Source: Burkholderia puraquae (GTDB taxonomy: Bacteria; Pseudomonadota; Gammaproteobacteria; Burkholderiales; Burkholderiaceae). From it: a stretch of DNA of 64,000 bases. Made by a program: the position numbers and the translations under genes. A model generated the notes under the pieces. The model made no database searches. It was not told where the DNA came from and saw only the letters and a program-made list of their open reading frames with translations. Numbering within the stretch: the stretch's first letter is position 1; each line of letters starts with the position of its first letter. Below, in pieces: positions 54,929 through 63,865 of this stretch. The DNA lies in contig NZ_NBYX01000019.1 of the NCBI RefSeq assembly GCF_002099195.1, forward strand, positions 1 to 64,000, read 5' to 3'.

Positions 54929-55681
54929 TCAGTGCCGGCCCCCGCACACGGGGCAGTCGGCCTGGCGCGCGATTTTCATCGTCGTCCATTCCATCCGCAG
55001 CGAATCGAGCATCATCAGCCGCCCGTTGAGCGTCTTGCCGATGTCCCCGATCACGCGCAGCGCCTCGGCGGCCTGCATCGCGCCGATGATTCCGACCGTC
55101 GGCGCGAACACGCCCATCGTCGCGCACGCGACTTCCTCGAACGGCTGGTCTTCCGGAAACACGCACGCATAGCAGGGCGCGGCCGGGTCGCGGAAATCGA
55201 ACGTGCTGATCTGGCCGTCGAAGCGCAGCGCGGCGCCCGACACGAGCGGCACGCCGTGTGCGACGCAGGCCCGGTTGATCGCATGCCGCGTCGCGAAGTT
55301 GTCGGTGCAGTCGAGCACGACGGTCGCGTGCGGCACGTGCGCGTCGAGCCAGGCGTCGTCGACGCGCTCCGCAACCGCATGCACTTTCACCTCGGGGTTC
55401 AGTTGCGCGAGCGCGTCGCGCCCCGATTCGACCTTGTTGCGGCCGACCGATGCCGTCACGTGCAGGATCTGCCGCTGCAGGTTCGTGAGGTCGACCGTAT
55501 CGGCGTCGACGAGCGTGATCGTGCCGACGCCCGATGCCGCGAGGTACATCGCGGCGGGCGAGCCGAGGCCGCCCGCGCCGACGACGATCGCATGCGCATC
55601 GAGAAAGCGCTGCTGCGCCTCGATGCCGATTTCGTCGACGAGGATGTGACGGGAGTAGCGAAGGAGTTGATCGTCGTTCAT
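54929..55681 (-). CDS. HesA/MoeB/ThiF family adenylyltransferase
   Basis: 250 residues. It adenylates the C-terminus of a ubiquitin-like sulphur carrier (MoaD or ThiS). ATP loop VVGAGGLGSPAAMYLAASGVG, RYSRHILVDEIG at the N-terminus, NLQRQILH, zinc cysteines CYAC and CPVC. No rhodanese domain, so it is the E. coli MoeB/ThiF-like short form. Neighbours do not say which pathway, molybdopterin or thiamine. ATG 55681. Confidence 0.94.
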   Translation of the reverse strand: MNDDQLLRYSRHILVDEIGIEAQQRFLDAHAIVVGAGGLGSPAAMYLAASGVGTITLVDADTVDLTNLQRQILHVTASVGRNKVESGRDALAQLNPEVKVHAVAERVDDAWLDAHVPHATVVLDCTDNFATRHAINRACVAHGVPLVSGAALRFDGQISTFDFRDPAAPCYACVFPEDQPFEEVACATMGVFAPTVGIIGAMQAAEALRVIGDIGKTLNGRLMMLDSLRMEWTTMKIARQADCPVCGGRH

Positions 55682-55732
55682 GGGGAATCGTGGGCGAGGC
55701 GGGCGGTCGTGTCGTTATTTTAGGCGCGCATG

Positions 55733-55769
55733 AAAAACGGGCCATCGCGGTCTTCCCGCGATGGCCCGT
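55733..55769 (-). terminator. Terminator after the S41 protease gene
   Basis: Perfect 14-bp stem (55737-55750 with 55756-55769), five-base loop, then TTTTT on the minus strand. It separates the protease gene from the MoeB-like gene downstream. Confidence 0.9.
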
Positions 55770-55786
55770 CGGATGCCGGCCGGCGC

Positions 55787-57334
55787 TTACTTCGGCGCCG
55801 ACGCGGGCTTCGGTGCGGAAGCCGGCTTCGCGCTGGCGCCCGATGCCTTCGAGGCCGTCGCAGCCTTGCCGGCCGGGCTCTTCGTGCTTTCGGCGAGCAG
55901 CGACTTCGATTCCTGGACCGACTTGCCTTCGAGCTTGTTGAGCGCCTGCTGCATCATGAAGTCGTCGGCGCTGCCGAACTCGATCGGCTTGCGATCGCGA
56001 TCCTTCTGGCGTTGTTCCGGCGTCTTCTTGTCGTTCTGCTCTTCGAGGACGCGCAGCTGATCCATCCGGCGCTGCTCGCGCTCTTCCTGTTCCTTCTTCT
56101 CGTTCGGATCCTGCGTGTTCGCGAGGTGGTTCGTGTAGTCGACCTCGCGCGTCACGAGCACGTCGTCCGGATCGCCGTCCGCATACTGATCGACCGGCAC
56201 GTCGGGCGTGATGCCCTTGTTCTGGATCGAACGGCCGCTCGGCGTGTAGTAGTACGCGGTGGTCAGGCGCAGCGCGGTGTCGGCCGTCATCGGGCGGACC
56301 GTCTGCACCGAACCCTTGCCGAACGTCGTCTTGCCCATGATCTGCGCGCGCTTCGAATCCTGCAGCGCACCGGCGACGATTTCCGACGCGGACGCCGAAT
56401 AGGCGTTCGTCAGCACGATCATCGGCACCGTCTTGAAGACCGGCGGCAGGTTCTTCAGCGGATCGCCGTCGAAGGATGGCAGGCGATAGTTGTCGTACGT
56501 ATCGCGGTAGACCTGCTTCGAATCGGCGATCTGGCCGTTGGTCGACACGACCACGGAGTCGGGCGGCAGGAAGGCGCCGGCCACGCCCACCGCGCTCTGC
56601 AGCAGGCCGCCGCCGTTGTTGCGCAGGTCGAGGACGAGGCCCTTCAGGTTCGGCTGCTGGCGTGCGATGTCCTGCAGCTTCGCGGCGAGATCGGGCGTCG
56701 TGCGCTCCTGGAAGCTCGTGATGCGGACATATGCATAGCCCGGATCGAGGATCTTCATCTTCACGCTCTGGACCTTGATGATCGCGCGCGTGACCGTGAC
56801 CGGGAACGTGCGGTCGTCGCTCTTGCGGAAGATCGTCAGCGTGACCTTGGTGCCCGGCTCGCCGCGCATCTGCTTGACGGCCTTGTCGAGCGTCATGCCG
56901 CGCACCGGCTTGTCGTTGATGCGGGTGATCAGGTCGCCCGGACGGATGCCGGCGCGGAATGCCGGGGTATCTTCGATCGGCGAGATCACCTTGACGAGGC
57001 CGTCTTCCTGCGAGATCTCGATGCCGAGACCCGCGAAGCGGCCCTTCGTCTGCTCCTGCAGCTCGTCATAGTCGGTCTTGTCGAGGAACGACGAATGCGG
57101 GTCGAGGCTCGACACCATGCCCTTGATCGCGGCCGTCAGCAGCTTCTTGTCGTCGACCGGTTCGACGTACTCGCGCTTGATCTGTCCGAAGACTTCCGCG
57201 AACAGGCGGAGCTGGTCGAGGGGAAGCGGCGCCGTGGCGGTCTGCTCGGCCGATGCGGAAACCTGCAGCGTGGCGAACACGCCCGTGGCGAGGCCCGCGG
57301 CAATCAGGCCGATGTTCTTCAATTTCATTCGCAT
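55787..57334 (-). CDS. S41 family C-terminal processing peptidase (CtpA-like)
   Basis: 515 residues. Signal sequence at the N-terminus (LKNIGLIAAGLATGVFATLQVSASA). PDZ domain about residues 90-175 (GLGIEISQEDGLVKVISPIEDTPAFRAGIRPGDLI). Catalytic Ser in NAYSASASEIVAGAL and Lys in GKTTFGKGSVQT. A basic, Ala/Lys/Pro-rich tail follows after about 430. It cleaves C-terminal tails of envelope proteins in the periplasm. Start 57334 or Met 57328 are both possible. Confidence 0.95.
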   Translation of the reverse strand: MRMKLKNIGLIAAGLATGVFATLQVSASAEQTATAPLPLDQLRLFAEVFGQIKREYVEPVDDKKLLTAAIKGMVSSLDPHSSFLDKTDYDELQEQTKGRFAGLGIEISQEDGLVKVISPIEDTPAFRAGIRPGDLITRINDKPVRGMTLDKAVKQMRGEPGTKVTLTIFRKSDDRTFPVTVTRAIIKVQSVKMKILDPGYAYVRITSFQERTTPDLAAKLQDIARQQPNLKGLVLDLRNNGGGLLQSAVGVAGAFLPPDSVVVSTNGQIADSKQVYRDTYDNYRLPSFDGDPLKNLPPVFKTVPMIVLTNAYSASASEIVAGALQDSKRAQIMGKTTFGKGSVQTVRPMTADTALRLTTAYYYTPSGRSIQNKGITPDVPVDQYADGDPDDVLVTREVDYTNHLANTQDPNEKKEQEEREQRRMDQLRVLEEQNDKKTPEQRQKDRDRKPIEFGSADDFMMQQALNKLEGKSVQESKSLLAESTKSPAGKAATASKASGASAKPASAPKPASAPK

Positions 57335-57605
57335 AGAGATCTGGTGCGGTCGGGAAGCGCGTGGCGGTAGCGGGGATGTAGCGGACAAGTATAACTGTTC
57401 GTCCGATGACTCAGTGGAACGGCGCGAAAAGCGTCGAAATGGGCCCGGAGAAGGCCCGCCGGGGCGCCGCCGGACGCGCTGCGGGTTCGAAAGCGGATTC
57501 GACAGCACCCGGGGCGCGAAGGTTCGCGCGGTGCGCCGGGCAAGGGCCGGGGCCGCGGCGCACCGCGCCGGGCGCGGCCCACCCGGCCCACCCGGCCGAC
57601 GGGCG

Positions 57606-58352
57606 TCAGCCCGCCTTGCCCTGCTTCGCGACGGCGGCCTGCGCCTGCGCGATCGCGTCCTGGTCGCCGAGGTAATAGTGCTTGATCGGCTTCAGGTTTT
57701 CGTCGAGTTCATACACGAGCGGCACGCCGTTCGGGATGTTCAGGCCGACGATGTCGCTGTCCGAGATGCCGTCGAGGTATTTGATCAGCGCGCGCAGCGA
57801 GTTGCCGTGCGCGGCGATCAGCACCTGTTTGCCGGCGCGGACCGCCGGGGCGATCGACTCGTTCCACAGCGGCAGCACGCGCGCGACCGTGTCCTTCAGG
57901 CACTCGGTGAGCGGCAGCTGCTCGCGCGGCACCTTCGCATAGCGCGGGTCGTTGAACGGCGCGCGTTCGTCGGTCGGTTCGAGCGCGGGCGGCGGCGTGT
58001 CGTAGCTGCGGCGCCACACGAGCACCTGGTCGTCGCCGAACTTCGCGGCCGTTTCCGCCTTGTTCAGGCCCGACAGCGCGCCGTAGTGGCGCTCGTTCAG
58101 GCGCCACGAATGGACGACCGGCAGGTACATGAGGTCCATCTTGTCCTGCACGTGCCACAGCGTGCGGATTGCGCGCTTGAGGACCGACGTGTACGCGATG
58201 TCGAACGTGTAGCCGGCCTCCTTGAGCAATTCGCCGGCCTGGTAGGCTTCGTTGCGACCCTGTTCGGTCAGGTCGACGTCGACCCAGCCGGTGAAGCGGT
58301 TTTCCTTGTTCCACGTCGATTCGCCGTGGCGGATGAGAACGAGTTTGTACAT
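57606..58352 (-). CDS. gpmA: 2,3-bisphosphoglycerate-dependent phosphoglycerate mutase
   Basis: 248 residues. It interconverts 3- and 2-phosphoglycerate in glycolysis. Phosphorylated His9 in LVLIRHGESTWNKENRFTGW, plus LNERHYGALSGLNK and LIAAHGNSLRALIKYLDG. ATG 58352; a longer frame upstream has no conserved content. Divergent from the rhodanese gene. Confidence 0.97.
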   Translation of the reverse strand: MYKLVLIRHGESTWNKENRFTGWVDVDLTEQGRNEAYQAGELLKEAGYTFDIAYTSVLKRAIRTLWHVQDKMDLMYLPVVHSWRLNERHYGALSGLNKAETAAKFGDDQVLVWRRSYDTPPPALEPTDERAPFNDPRYAKVPREQLPLTECLKDTVARVLPLWNESIAPAVRAGKQVLIAAHGNSLRALIKYLDGISDSDIVGLNIPNGVPLVYELDENLKPIKHYYLGDQDAIAQAQAAVAKQGKAG

Positions 58353-58436
58353 GGATCTTGCGGTCGGTAGTGAAGGAAGCGGTGGCGCGTCGTGCAGGAC
58401 CCGACCCGGGCCCGCCATCGCGCAAGACGGTTATTT

Positions 58437-58442
58437 TATAAT
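58437..58442 (+). promoter_or_regulatory. -10 element for the rhodanese-grxC-secB run
   Basis: Perfect TATAAT in the 135-base divergent gap with gpmA, 45 bases before the rhodanese start. No good -35. Confidence 0.5.
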
Positions 58443-58487
58443 GGCGGGATTGTCCTCATCCGATTTCTCTTTTTCCGGCGGAATTCC

Positions 58488-58910
58488 GTGACGTTCTTTA
58501 CCGATTACACCAACCTGGCCCTTATCGCGATCCTGGTGGTATCCGGCGGCCTGCTGGCCTGGCCCGCGCTGCGCCGCGGCCGCGGCGGCCTGTCGGCCGC
58601 AGAGGCGACGCAACTCATCAACCGCCGCAACGCGGTCGTGATCGACGTGCGCGCCGCGTCCGATTTCGCTGCCGGCCACCTGCCGTCGGCGCGTCAGGTC
58701 GCGGCGGGCGAAATCGGCGCGAAGATCGCGCAGGTCGCGAAGAACAAGAGCACGCCGGTGCTGCTCGTCTGCCAGAACGGCCAGCAGTCGCAGAAGGCGG
58801 CGCGCGAGGTCGAGGCGGCGGGCTACGCCGAAGTGCACGTGCTCGAGGGCGGCGTGGCCGCCTGGCAGCAGGCCGGGATGCCGGTCGTCAAACAAGGAGT
58901 GGCGAAGTGA
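58488..58910 (+). CDS. Membrane-anchored rhodanese-like protein
   Basis: 140 residues from GTG 58488. One N-terminal transmembrane helix (YTNLALIAILVVSGGLLAW), then a rhodanese domain with active-site Cys in LLVCQNGQQSQKAA. The YibN family of such proteins is encoded next to grxC and secB in many proteobacteria. It shares a GTGA overlap with grxC. Confidence 0.92.
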   Translation: MTFFTDYTNLALIAILVVSGGLLAWPALRRGRGGLSAAEATQLINRRNAVVIDVRAASDFAAGHLPSARQVAAGEIGAKIAQVAKNKSTPVLLVCQNGQQSQKAAREVEAAGYAEVHVLEGGVAAWQQAGMPVVKQGVAK

Positions 58911-59167
58911 ACAAGGTTTTGATGTACAGCACGCAGGTGTGTCCGTATTGCATCCAGGCCGAGCGCCTGCTGAAGCTGCGCGGTGTCGAGCAGATCGAGA
59001 AGGTGCTGATCGACCGCGATCCGGCCCGCCGCGACGAAATGATGACGCGCACGGGGCGCCGCACGGTGCCGCAGATCTATATTGGCGATACGCACGTCGG
59101 CGGCTACGACGATCTGTCGAAGCTCGACCGCGAAGGCGGGCTCGTCCCGCTTCTGCAAGCGGCCTGA
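58907..59167 (+). CDS. grxC: Glutaredoxin 3
   Basis: 86 residues from GTG 58907, with AAGGAG eight bases upstream. Active site CPYC (12-15) in VLMYSTQVCPYCIQAERLL, and GRRTVPQIYIGDTHVGGYDDL with the cis-Pro. Glutathione-dependent dithiol oxidoreductase in the cytoplasm. Translationally coupled to the rhodanese gene. Confidence 0.96.
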   Translation: MNKVLMYSTQVCPYCIQAERLLKLRGVEQIEKVLIDRDPARRDEMMTRTGRRTVPQIYIGDTHVGGYDDLSKLDREGGLVPLLQAA

Positions 59168-59274
59168 TTAGGGCAGAATGGCCGCCGGCCGCGCCGCGGC
59201 TTGGGCGCGCAGGATTCATCCGTGGCGGCCGGCGAGAAGCCGGGCCGCCCCGTCACCACTTTTAGGGAAACACC

Positions 59275-59757
59275 ATGTCCGACGTCGAAAACCAACCGTT
59301 CTTCAACATCCAGCGCGTCTACCTGAAGGACATGTCGCTCGAGCAGCCGAATTCGCCGGCGATCTTCCTCGAGCAGGACATGCCGTCGGTTGAAGTCGAA
59401 GTCGACGTCAAGGCCGACCGCCTCGCGGAAAGCGTGTTCGAAGTCGTCGTGTCGGGCACCGTCACCGCGAAGGTGAAGGACAAGGTCGCTTTCCTGATCG
59501 AAGCGAAGCAGGCCGGCATTTTCGACATCCGCAACATTCCGGACGAACAGCTCGACCCGCTCGTCGGCATCGCATGCCCGACGATCCTGTTCCCGTACCT
59601 GCGTTCGAACATCGCCGACGCGATCACGCGCGCGGGCTTCCCGCCGATCCACCTCGCGGAAATCAACTTCCAGGCGCTGTACGAACAGCGTCTCGCGCAG
59701 CTTCAGCAGCAGGCCGGTGCCGCAGCAGGCGCGCCGAACGGCACGACGCTGAACTGA
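59275..59757 (+). CDS. secB: Protein-export chaperone SecB
   Basis: 160 residues. Holds secretory precursors unfolded and brings them to SecA. Family text: FFNIQRVYLKDMSLEQPNSPAIFLEQ, VEVDVKADRLAES, and FPYLRSNIADAITRAGFPPIHLAEINFQALYEQR. AGGGAA precedes the ATG. Followed by gpsA after 28 bases, the usual secB-gpsA order. Confidence 0.98.
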   Translation: MSDVENQPFFNIQRVYLKDMSLEQPNSPAIFLEQDMPSVEVEVDVKADRLAESVFEVVVSGTVTAKVKDKVAFLIEAKQAGIFDIRNIPDEQLDPLVGIACPTILFPYLRSNIADAITRAGFPPIHLAEINFQALYEQRLAQLQQQAGAAAGAPNGTTLN

Positions 59758-59785
59758 CGTTTTACTCGGAGGACCGGTGCTGGGT

Positions 59786-60784
59786 ATGAAAGTAGCCGTT
59801 CTCGGCGCCGGTGCCTGGGGCACCGCGCTCGCGGGCCATCTGGCCGCGCGGCACGATACGCTTCTATGGGCGCGCGACGCCGCGCTCATCGCCGGGCTGC
59901 AGGCCCGGCACGAAAATTCCCGCTATCTGGACGGCATCGCGCTGCCTGACGCATTGCGCTACGACGCCGATCTCGGCGCCGCGCTCGCGCATGGCGCCGC
60001 GGACGACGCACTGTGCGTGATCGCGGCGCCCGTGGCCGGGCTGCGCACGCTGTGTCACGCGATGCGCGACGCAGGCTGCGTGCCCGCGCATGTCGTCTGG
60101 GTCTGCAAGGGCTTCGAGGCCGACACGCATCTGCTGCCGCATCAGGTGATCGCGGCCGAGCTGCCCGAACAGCAGAGCAACGGCGTGCTGTCGGGGCCGA
60201 GCTTCGCACGCGAGGTCGGGCAGTCGCTGCCTGTCGCGCTGACGGTGGCGAGCACGTCCGCCGATTGCCGCGAGCGCACGCTCGCCGCGTTCCACCACGG
60301 CGCGATGCGGATCTATACAGGTGACGACGTGGTCGGCGTCGAGGTCGGCGGCGCGGTGAAGAACGTGCTCGCGATCGCGACCGGCATCGCCGACGGCCTC
60401 GGCCTCGGGCTGAACGCGCGCGCCGCGCTGATTACGCGCGGCCTCGCCGAAATGTCGCGGCTCGGCGTCGCGCTCGGCGGCCGGGCGGAAACCTTCACGG
60501 GCCTCACGGGCCTCGGCGACCTGATTCTCACCGCAACCGGCGACCTGTCGCGCAACCGCACGGTCGGCCTGCAACTGGCGGCCGGCCGCACGCTGAACGA
60601 TATCCTCGGCGCGCTGGGCCACGTGGCCGAAGGCGTGCGCTGCGCGCAGGCCGTGCTGGCCATCGCGCGCGCGCAGTCGATCGAAATGCCGATCACCGAA
60701 GCCGTGTGCGGTGTGCTGTTCGACGGCATCGCGCCGCGCGACGCCGTCAGCGGCCTGCTGCGGCGCGACGCGCGCGCCGAGTAG
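59786..60784 (+). CDS. gpsA: Glycerol-3-phosphate dehydrogenase [NAD(P)+]
   Basis: 332 residues. Reduces dihydroxyacetone phosphate to glycerol 3-phosphate for phospholipids. NAD loop VLGAGAWGTALA; catalytic Lys in VGGAVKNVLAIATGIADGLGLG. ATG 59786 gives the family's usual beginning MKVAVLGAG; a GTG at 59777 has a closer GGAGG and is possible. Confidence 0.97.
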   Translation: MKVAVLGAGAWGTALAGHLAARHDTLLWARDAALIAGLQARHENSRYLDGIALPDALRYDADLGAALAHGAADDALCVIAAPVAGLRTLCHAMRDAGCVPAHVVWVCKGFEADTHLLPHQVIAAELPEQQSNGVLSGPSFAREVGQSLPVALTVASTSADCRERTLAAFHHGAMRIYTGDDVVGVEVGGAVKNVLAIATGIADGLGLGLNARAALITRGLAEMSRLGVALGGRAETFTGLTGLGDLILTATGDLSRNRTVGLQLAAGRTLNDILGALGHVAEGVRCAQAVLAIARAQSIEMPITEAVCGVLFDGIAPRDAVSGLLRRDARAE

Positions 60785-60879
60785 CGCGAACCGGCGCCGC
60801 CTGGCGCCGTGTTTGCCTCGGGCGCGCGGCGTCAAAGCGCGCTACGCTTGAACAGTCTCCGGCGTTCCGGGAGGTTGTC

Positions 60880-61404
60880 ATGCTGCAGATCCATTCCACC
60901 ACGCTCGATGCGCAGGTCGTCGACATCACGACGCTCGACGTCGACGCGATCGTCAACGCGGCGAACGGCTCGCTGCTCGGCGGGGGCGGCGTCGACGGCG
61001 CGATCCACCGCGCGGCCGGCCCCGGCCTGCTCGCCGAATGCCGCACGCTCGGCGGCTGCGAGACGGGGGACGCCAAGCTCACGCGCGGCCACGGGCTGCC
61101 GGCGCGCTACGTGATCCATGCGGTCGGGCCCGTGTGGCACGGTGGCGGGCGCGGCGAGGCCGAGCTGCTTGCGTCGTGCTACCGGCGCGCGATCGAGCTG
61201 GCCGAAGAGGTCGCGGCGACGTCGATCGCGTTCCCGGCGATCAGCTGCGGCATCTATCGCTATCCGGCAGAGGCAGCTGTCGACATCGCGGTGGGCACCG
61301 TCGCCGAAATGCTGCCGCAGGCACCGAACCTCGCACGCGTGGTGTTTGCGTGCTTTTCTCCCGACATCTACGACCTGTATCGCGCGCGGCTCGTGCGGGC
61401 GTGA
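60880..61404 (+). CDS. Macrodomain protein (O-acetyl-ADP-ribose deacetylase type)
   Basis: 174 residues. ADP-ribose-binding motifs VDAIVNAANGSLLGGGGVDGAIHRAAGPGL and FPAISCGIYRYPAEAAVDIAVGTV identify the YmdB-like class. It removes acetyl or ADP-ribose groups from small molecules or proteins. A single-gene unit; GGGAGG lies before ATG 60880. Confidence 0.94.
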   Translation: MLQIHSTTLDAQVVDITTLDVDAIVNAANGSLLGGGGVDGAIHRAAGPGLLAECRTLGGCETGDAKLTRGHGLPARYVIHAVGPVWHGGGRGEAELLASCYRRAIELAEEVAATSIAFPAISCGIYRYPAEAAVDIAVGTVAEMLPQAPNLARVVFACFSPDIYDLYRARLVRA

Positions 61405-61438
61405 CGCATCCCGCGGGGCGGGACGCGCAGCGCAAGCA

Positions 61439-61909
61439 TCATGCGCCGCCTTCGAAGCCGGCCTGGCGCCACGCCTCGAACACGACCACCGCGACCGTGT
61501 TCGACAGGTTCAGGCTGCGGTTGTCCGGCCGCATCGGCAGGCGCACGCGCTGTTCGTTCGGGAAGCGCTCGAGCAGCTCGGCGGGCAGGCCACGTGTTTC
61601 CGAGCCGAACACGAACCAGTCGCCGGGCAGGAACGCGTGATCGTGGAAGCGGCCCGAGCCGCGTGTCGTGAACGCGAACATCCGCGCGGGATCGGGCGTT
61701 TCCGCCGCGACGAACGCGTCCCAGTCGCGGTGCACGCGCATCTGCGCATACTCGTGATAGTCGAGGCCCGCGCGGCGCATCCGCGCGTCGTCGAGCGGGA
61801 AGCCGAGCGGCTCGATCAGGTGCAGGCGCGCGCCCGTGTTGGCGCACAGGCGGATCACGTTGCCGGTGTTCGGCGGAATTTCGGGGGCGACGAGAACGAC
61901 GTTGAACAT
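61439..61909 (-). CDS. trmL: tRNA (cytidine(34)-2'-O)-methyltransferase
   Basis: 156 residues. SPOUT-class enzyme that methylates the ribose of wobble nucleotide 34 in leucine tRNAs. Motifs: VLVAPEIPPNTGNVIRLCANTGARLHLIEPLGF, FGSETRGLP, and LNLSNTVAVVVFEAWRQAGF with the trefoil knot. Full length. In the same direction as the comF-like gene 105 bases upstream. Confidence 0.96.
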   Translation of the reverse strand: MFNVVLVAPEIPPNTGNVIRLCANTGARLHLIEPLGFPLDDARMRRAGLDYHEYAQMRVHRDWDAFVAAETPDPARMFAFTTRGSGRFHDHAFLPGDWFVFGSETRGLPAELLERFPNEQRVRLPMRPDNRSLNLSNTVAVVVFEAWRQAGFEGGA

Positions 61910-62014
61910 GTTTCGGTTTGGCTGGGCCGGCCGGGGCGGCGCAACGCGCGCGTTCCCGGCCGGCCGGTTCGTGACGGCCGCCGCCGTGTCCGGTCGGTCG
62001 GCCTCTCTATCTAA

Positions 62015-62818
62015 TTAATCCCTGGCGGTGCGCAGCGCAACCAGATTCGTCACGCGCGCGGCGCCCGCCGCCTTCAGCGCATGCGCGGCGGCCGCGAGCG
62101 TCGCGCCGGACGTCATCACGTCGTCGACGAGCGCGACGTGGCGGCCGGCGACGCCGCCGGCCACCGCGAATGCCGCCATCACGTTGTCGCGCCGTGCGTG
62201 CCGGTCGAGCCGCGACTGCGGCGCGGTGTCGGCGACGCGCGCGAGCAGCGCCGCATCCGCATGCACGCCGAGCCGCCGCGCAAGCGGACGCGCGATCGCC
62301 CACGCCTGGTTGTAGCCGCGCGCGACGAGCCGCCGGTGCGACAGCGGCACCGGCGCCACCAGGTCGAAGCCGCCGGCGCCGGGCGTATCGTCGATCAGCC
62401 GGACGAGCCGCGCCGCGAATTCGGTGCCGAGCGCGAGTTGCCGGTGAAACTTCAGGCCGCGTGCGAGCCCGTCGAGCGGCGCGCGGTAATCCGCCAGCGC
62501 GAGCGTCGCATCGAACGGCGGCGGTGCCGCACGGCACGCGTCGCACCGGTACGCGGCCACGCGGCCGGCGCCTGCGCGAGCGCCGCGGGCCGGATGCGAA
62601 CGCGGTGGCCCGATGCCGAGCGGCAGCGCGCAGACGTCGCAGCGCAGCCGCGCCTCGTTCCAGTACGCGGCGTCGCAAGCGCCGCAAATCATGGTGTGTG
62701 ACAAATTGCCGCACAGCGCGCAGCGATTCGGCAGCGCGACCGCGGCGACGCGCGCTGCCAGCGTGCGAACCTGCGACAAAGCGACGCGCATCGTGCGTCG
62801 GGCGGAACGACGGATCAT
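62015..62818 (-). CDS. ComF-family phosphoribosyltransferase-like protein
   Basis: 267 residues from ATG 62818, seven bases after AGGAG. Zinc-finger region CALCGNLSHTMICGACD and CDVC ... CDAC, then a type I phosphoribosyltransferase fold with PRPP loop HVALVDDVMTSGATL and YNQA (RGYNQAWAIARPL). In competent bacteria ComF helps single-stranded DNA enter the cytoplasm; together with the ComM-like gene at 44906 this hints at transformation genes. Divergent from the methyltransferase. Confidence 0.93.
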   Translation of the reverse strand: MIRRSARRTMRVALSQVRTLAARVAAVALPNRCALCGNLSHTMICGACDAAYWNEARLRCDVCALPLGIGPPRSHPARGARAGAGRVAAYRCDACRAAPPPFDATLALADYRAPLDGLARGLKFHRQLALGTEFAARLVRLIDDTPGAGGFDLVAPVPLSHRRLVARGYNQAWAIARPLARRLGVHADAALLARVADTAPQSRLDRHARRDNVMAAFAVAGGVAGRHVALVDDVMTSGATLAAAAHALKAAGAARVTNLVALRTARD

Positions 62819-62899
62819 CGCAACACTCCTGACACCCCGCCTCAATGAAGCCTGCGGGGCGAGCGAGTATACTTCGGGCTCTTCGCCAGTGTGCCCGAC

Positions 62900-63865
62900 A
62901 TGTCCCCAGCTTCGACTTCAACCGGCCGTCCGGCCAATGACGCAAGGCGCCTGCGGCGGATCTTCGACCGCCGTGCCGCCACGTTCGATGCGGTCGCGTT
63001 CCTGCCGCGCGAGATCGCGCAGCGGATGAACGAGCGTCTCGAATACATCAAGGTGAGCCCCGCAGCCGTGCTGGACGCGGGCTGCGGCCCGGGCGACGAC
63101 CTGCCGGCGCTGCGCGCACGCTTTCCGGAGGCGCCCGTATTCGGCGTCGACCTGTCCGGTGCGATGCTCGCGCGAGCCGGTCAGCGCGAGGTCGAGCAGA
63201 CGAGCTGGCGCCGCTGGCTGCCGGCCTCGCTCGGCCGCGCACTGGGCCAGCGCGGCCCGCGCGTCGCGCAGGCCGACTTCGCCGCGCTGCCATTCCCCGG
63301 CGGCGCGTTCGACCTGATCTGGTCGAATCTCGCCCTCCACTGGCATTCGCGCCCGGATGCGGTGCTGCCCGAATGGCAGCGCGTGCTGCGCGTGAACGGG
63401 CTGCTGATGTTCAGCACGCTCGGCCCCGACACGCTGCGCGAACTGCGCGCGGCCTGTGCGGACGCCGAAGCGGCGCTCGGCATGGTGCCGCCCGCCGCGC
63501 GCGTGATCGACTTCGTCGACATGCATGACCTCGGCGACATGCTTGTCGAGAGCGGCTTCGAGATTCCCGTGATGGATCAGGAAGTGCTGACCGTCACCTA
63601 CAAAACCCCCGACTCCCTGCTGGCCGACGTGCGCCGCTGGGGAGCCTATCCGTTCGACCGCGCGGCGCCGCAGCGCGCGACGCGGCGCTTTCGCGCGGCG
63701 CTCGGCGACGCGCTGGAGGCGCGCCGGCGCGCGGACGGCACGATTCCGCTGACGTTCGAAGTGATCTACGGCCACGCATGGAAGGCCGTGCCGCGCACGA
63801 CCGCCGAAGGGCACGGGATCGTGCGTATCGAGGACATCGGAAAGGGGCGTCCGAAGAATCGGTAA
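62900..63865 (+). CDS. SAM-dependent methyltransferase, BioC-like
   Basis: 321 residues. SAM-binding motif VLDAGCGPGDDLPAL, then FGVDLSGAMLARA and DLIWSNLALHWHSRPDAVLPEWQRVLRVNGLLMFSTLGPDTL, the wording of BioC-like malonyl-ACP methyltransferases (biotin synthesis). An insertion of about 25 residues (QREVEQTSWRRWLPASLGRA) between motifs I and II is distinctive. ATG 62900 chosen; GTG 62891 possible. No bio genes adjoin, so BioC function is tentative. Confidence 0.9.
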   Translation: MSPASTSTGRPANDARRLRRIFDRRAATFDAVAFLPREIAQRMNERLEYIKVSPAAVLDAGCGPGDDLPALRARFPEAPVFGVDLSGAMLARAGQREVEQTSWRRWLPASLGRALGQRGPRVAQADFAALPFPGGAFDLIWSNLALHWHSRPDAVLPEWQRVLRVNGLLMFSTLGPDTLRELRAACADAEAALGMVPPAARVIDFVDMHDLGDMLVESGFEIPVMDQEVLTVTYKTPDSLLADVRRWGAYPFDRAAPQRATRRFRAALGDALEARRRADGTIPLTFEVIYGHAWKAVPRTTAEGHGIVRIEDIGKGRPKNR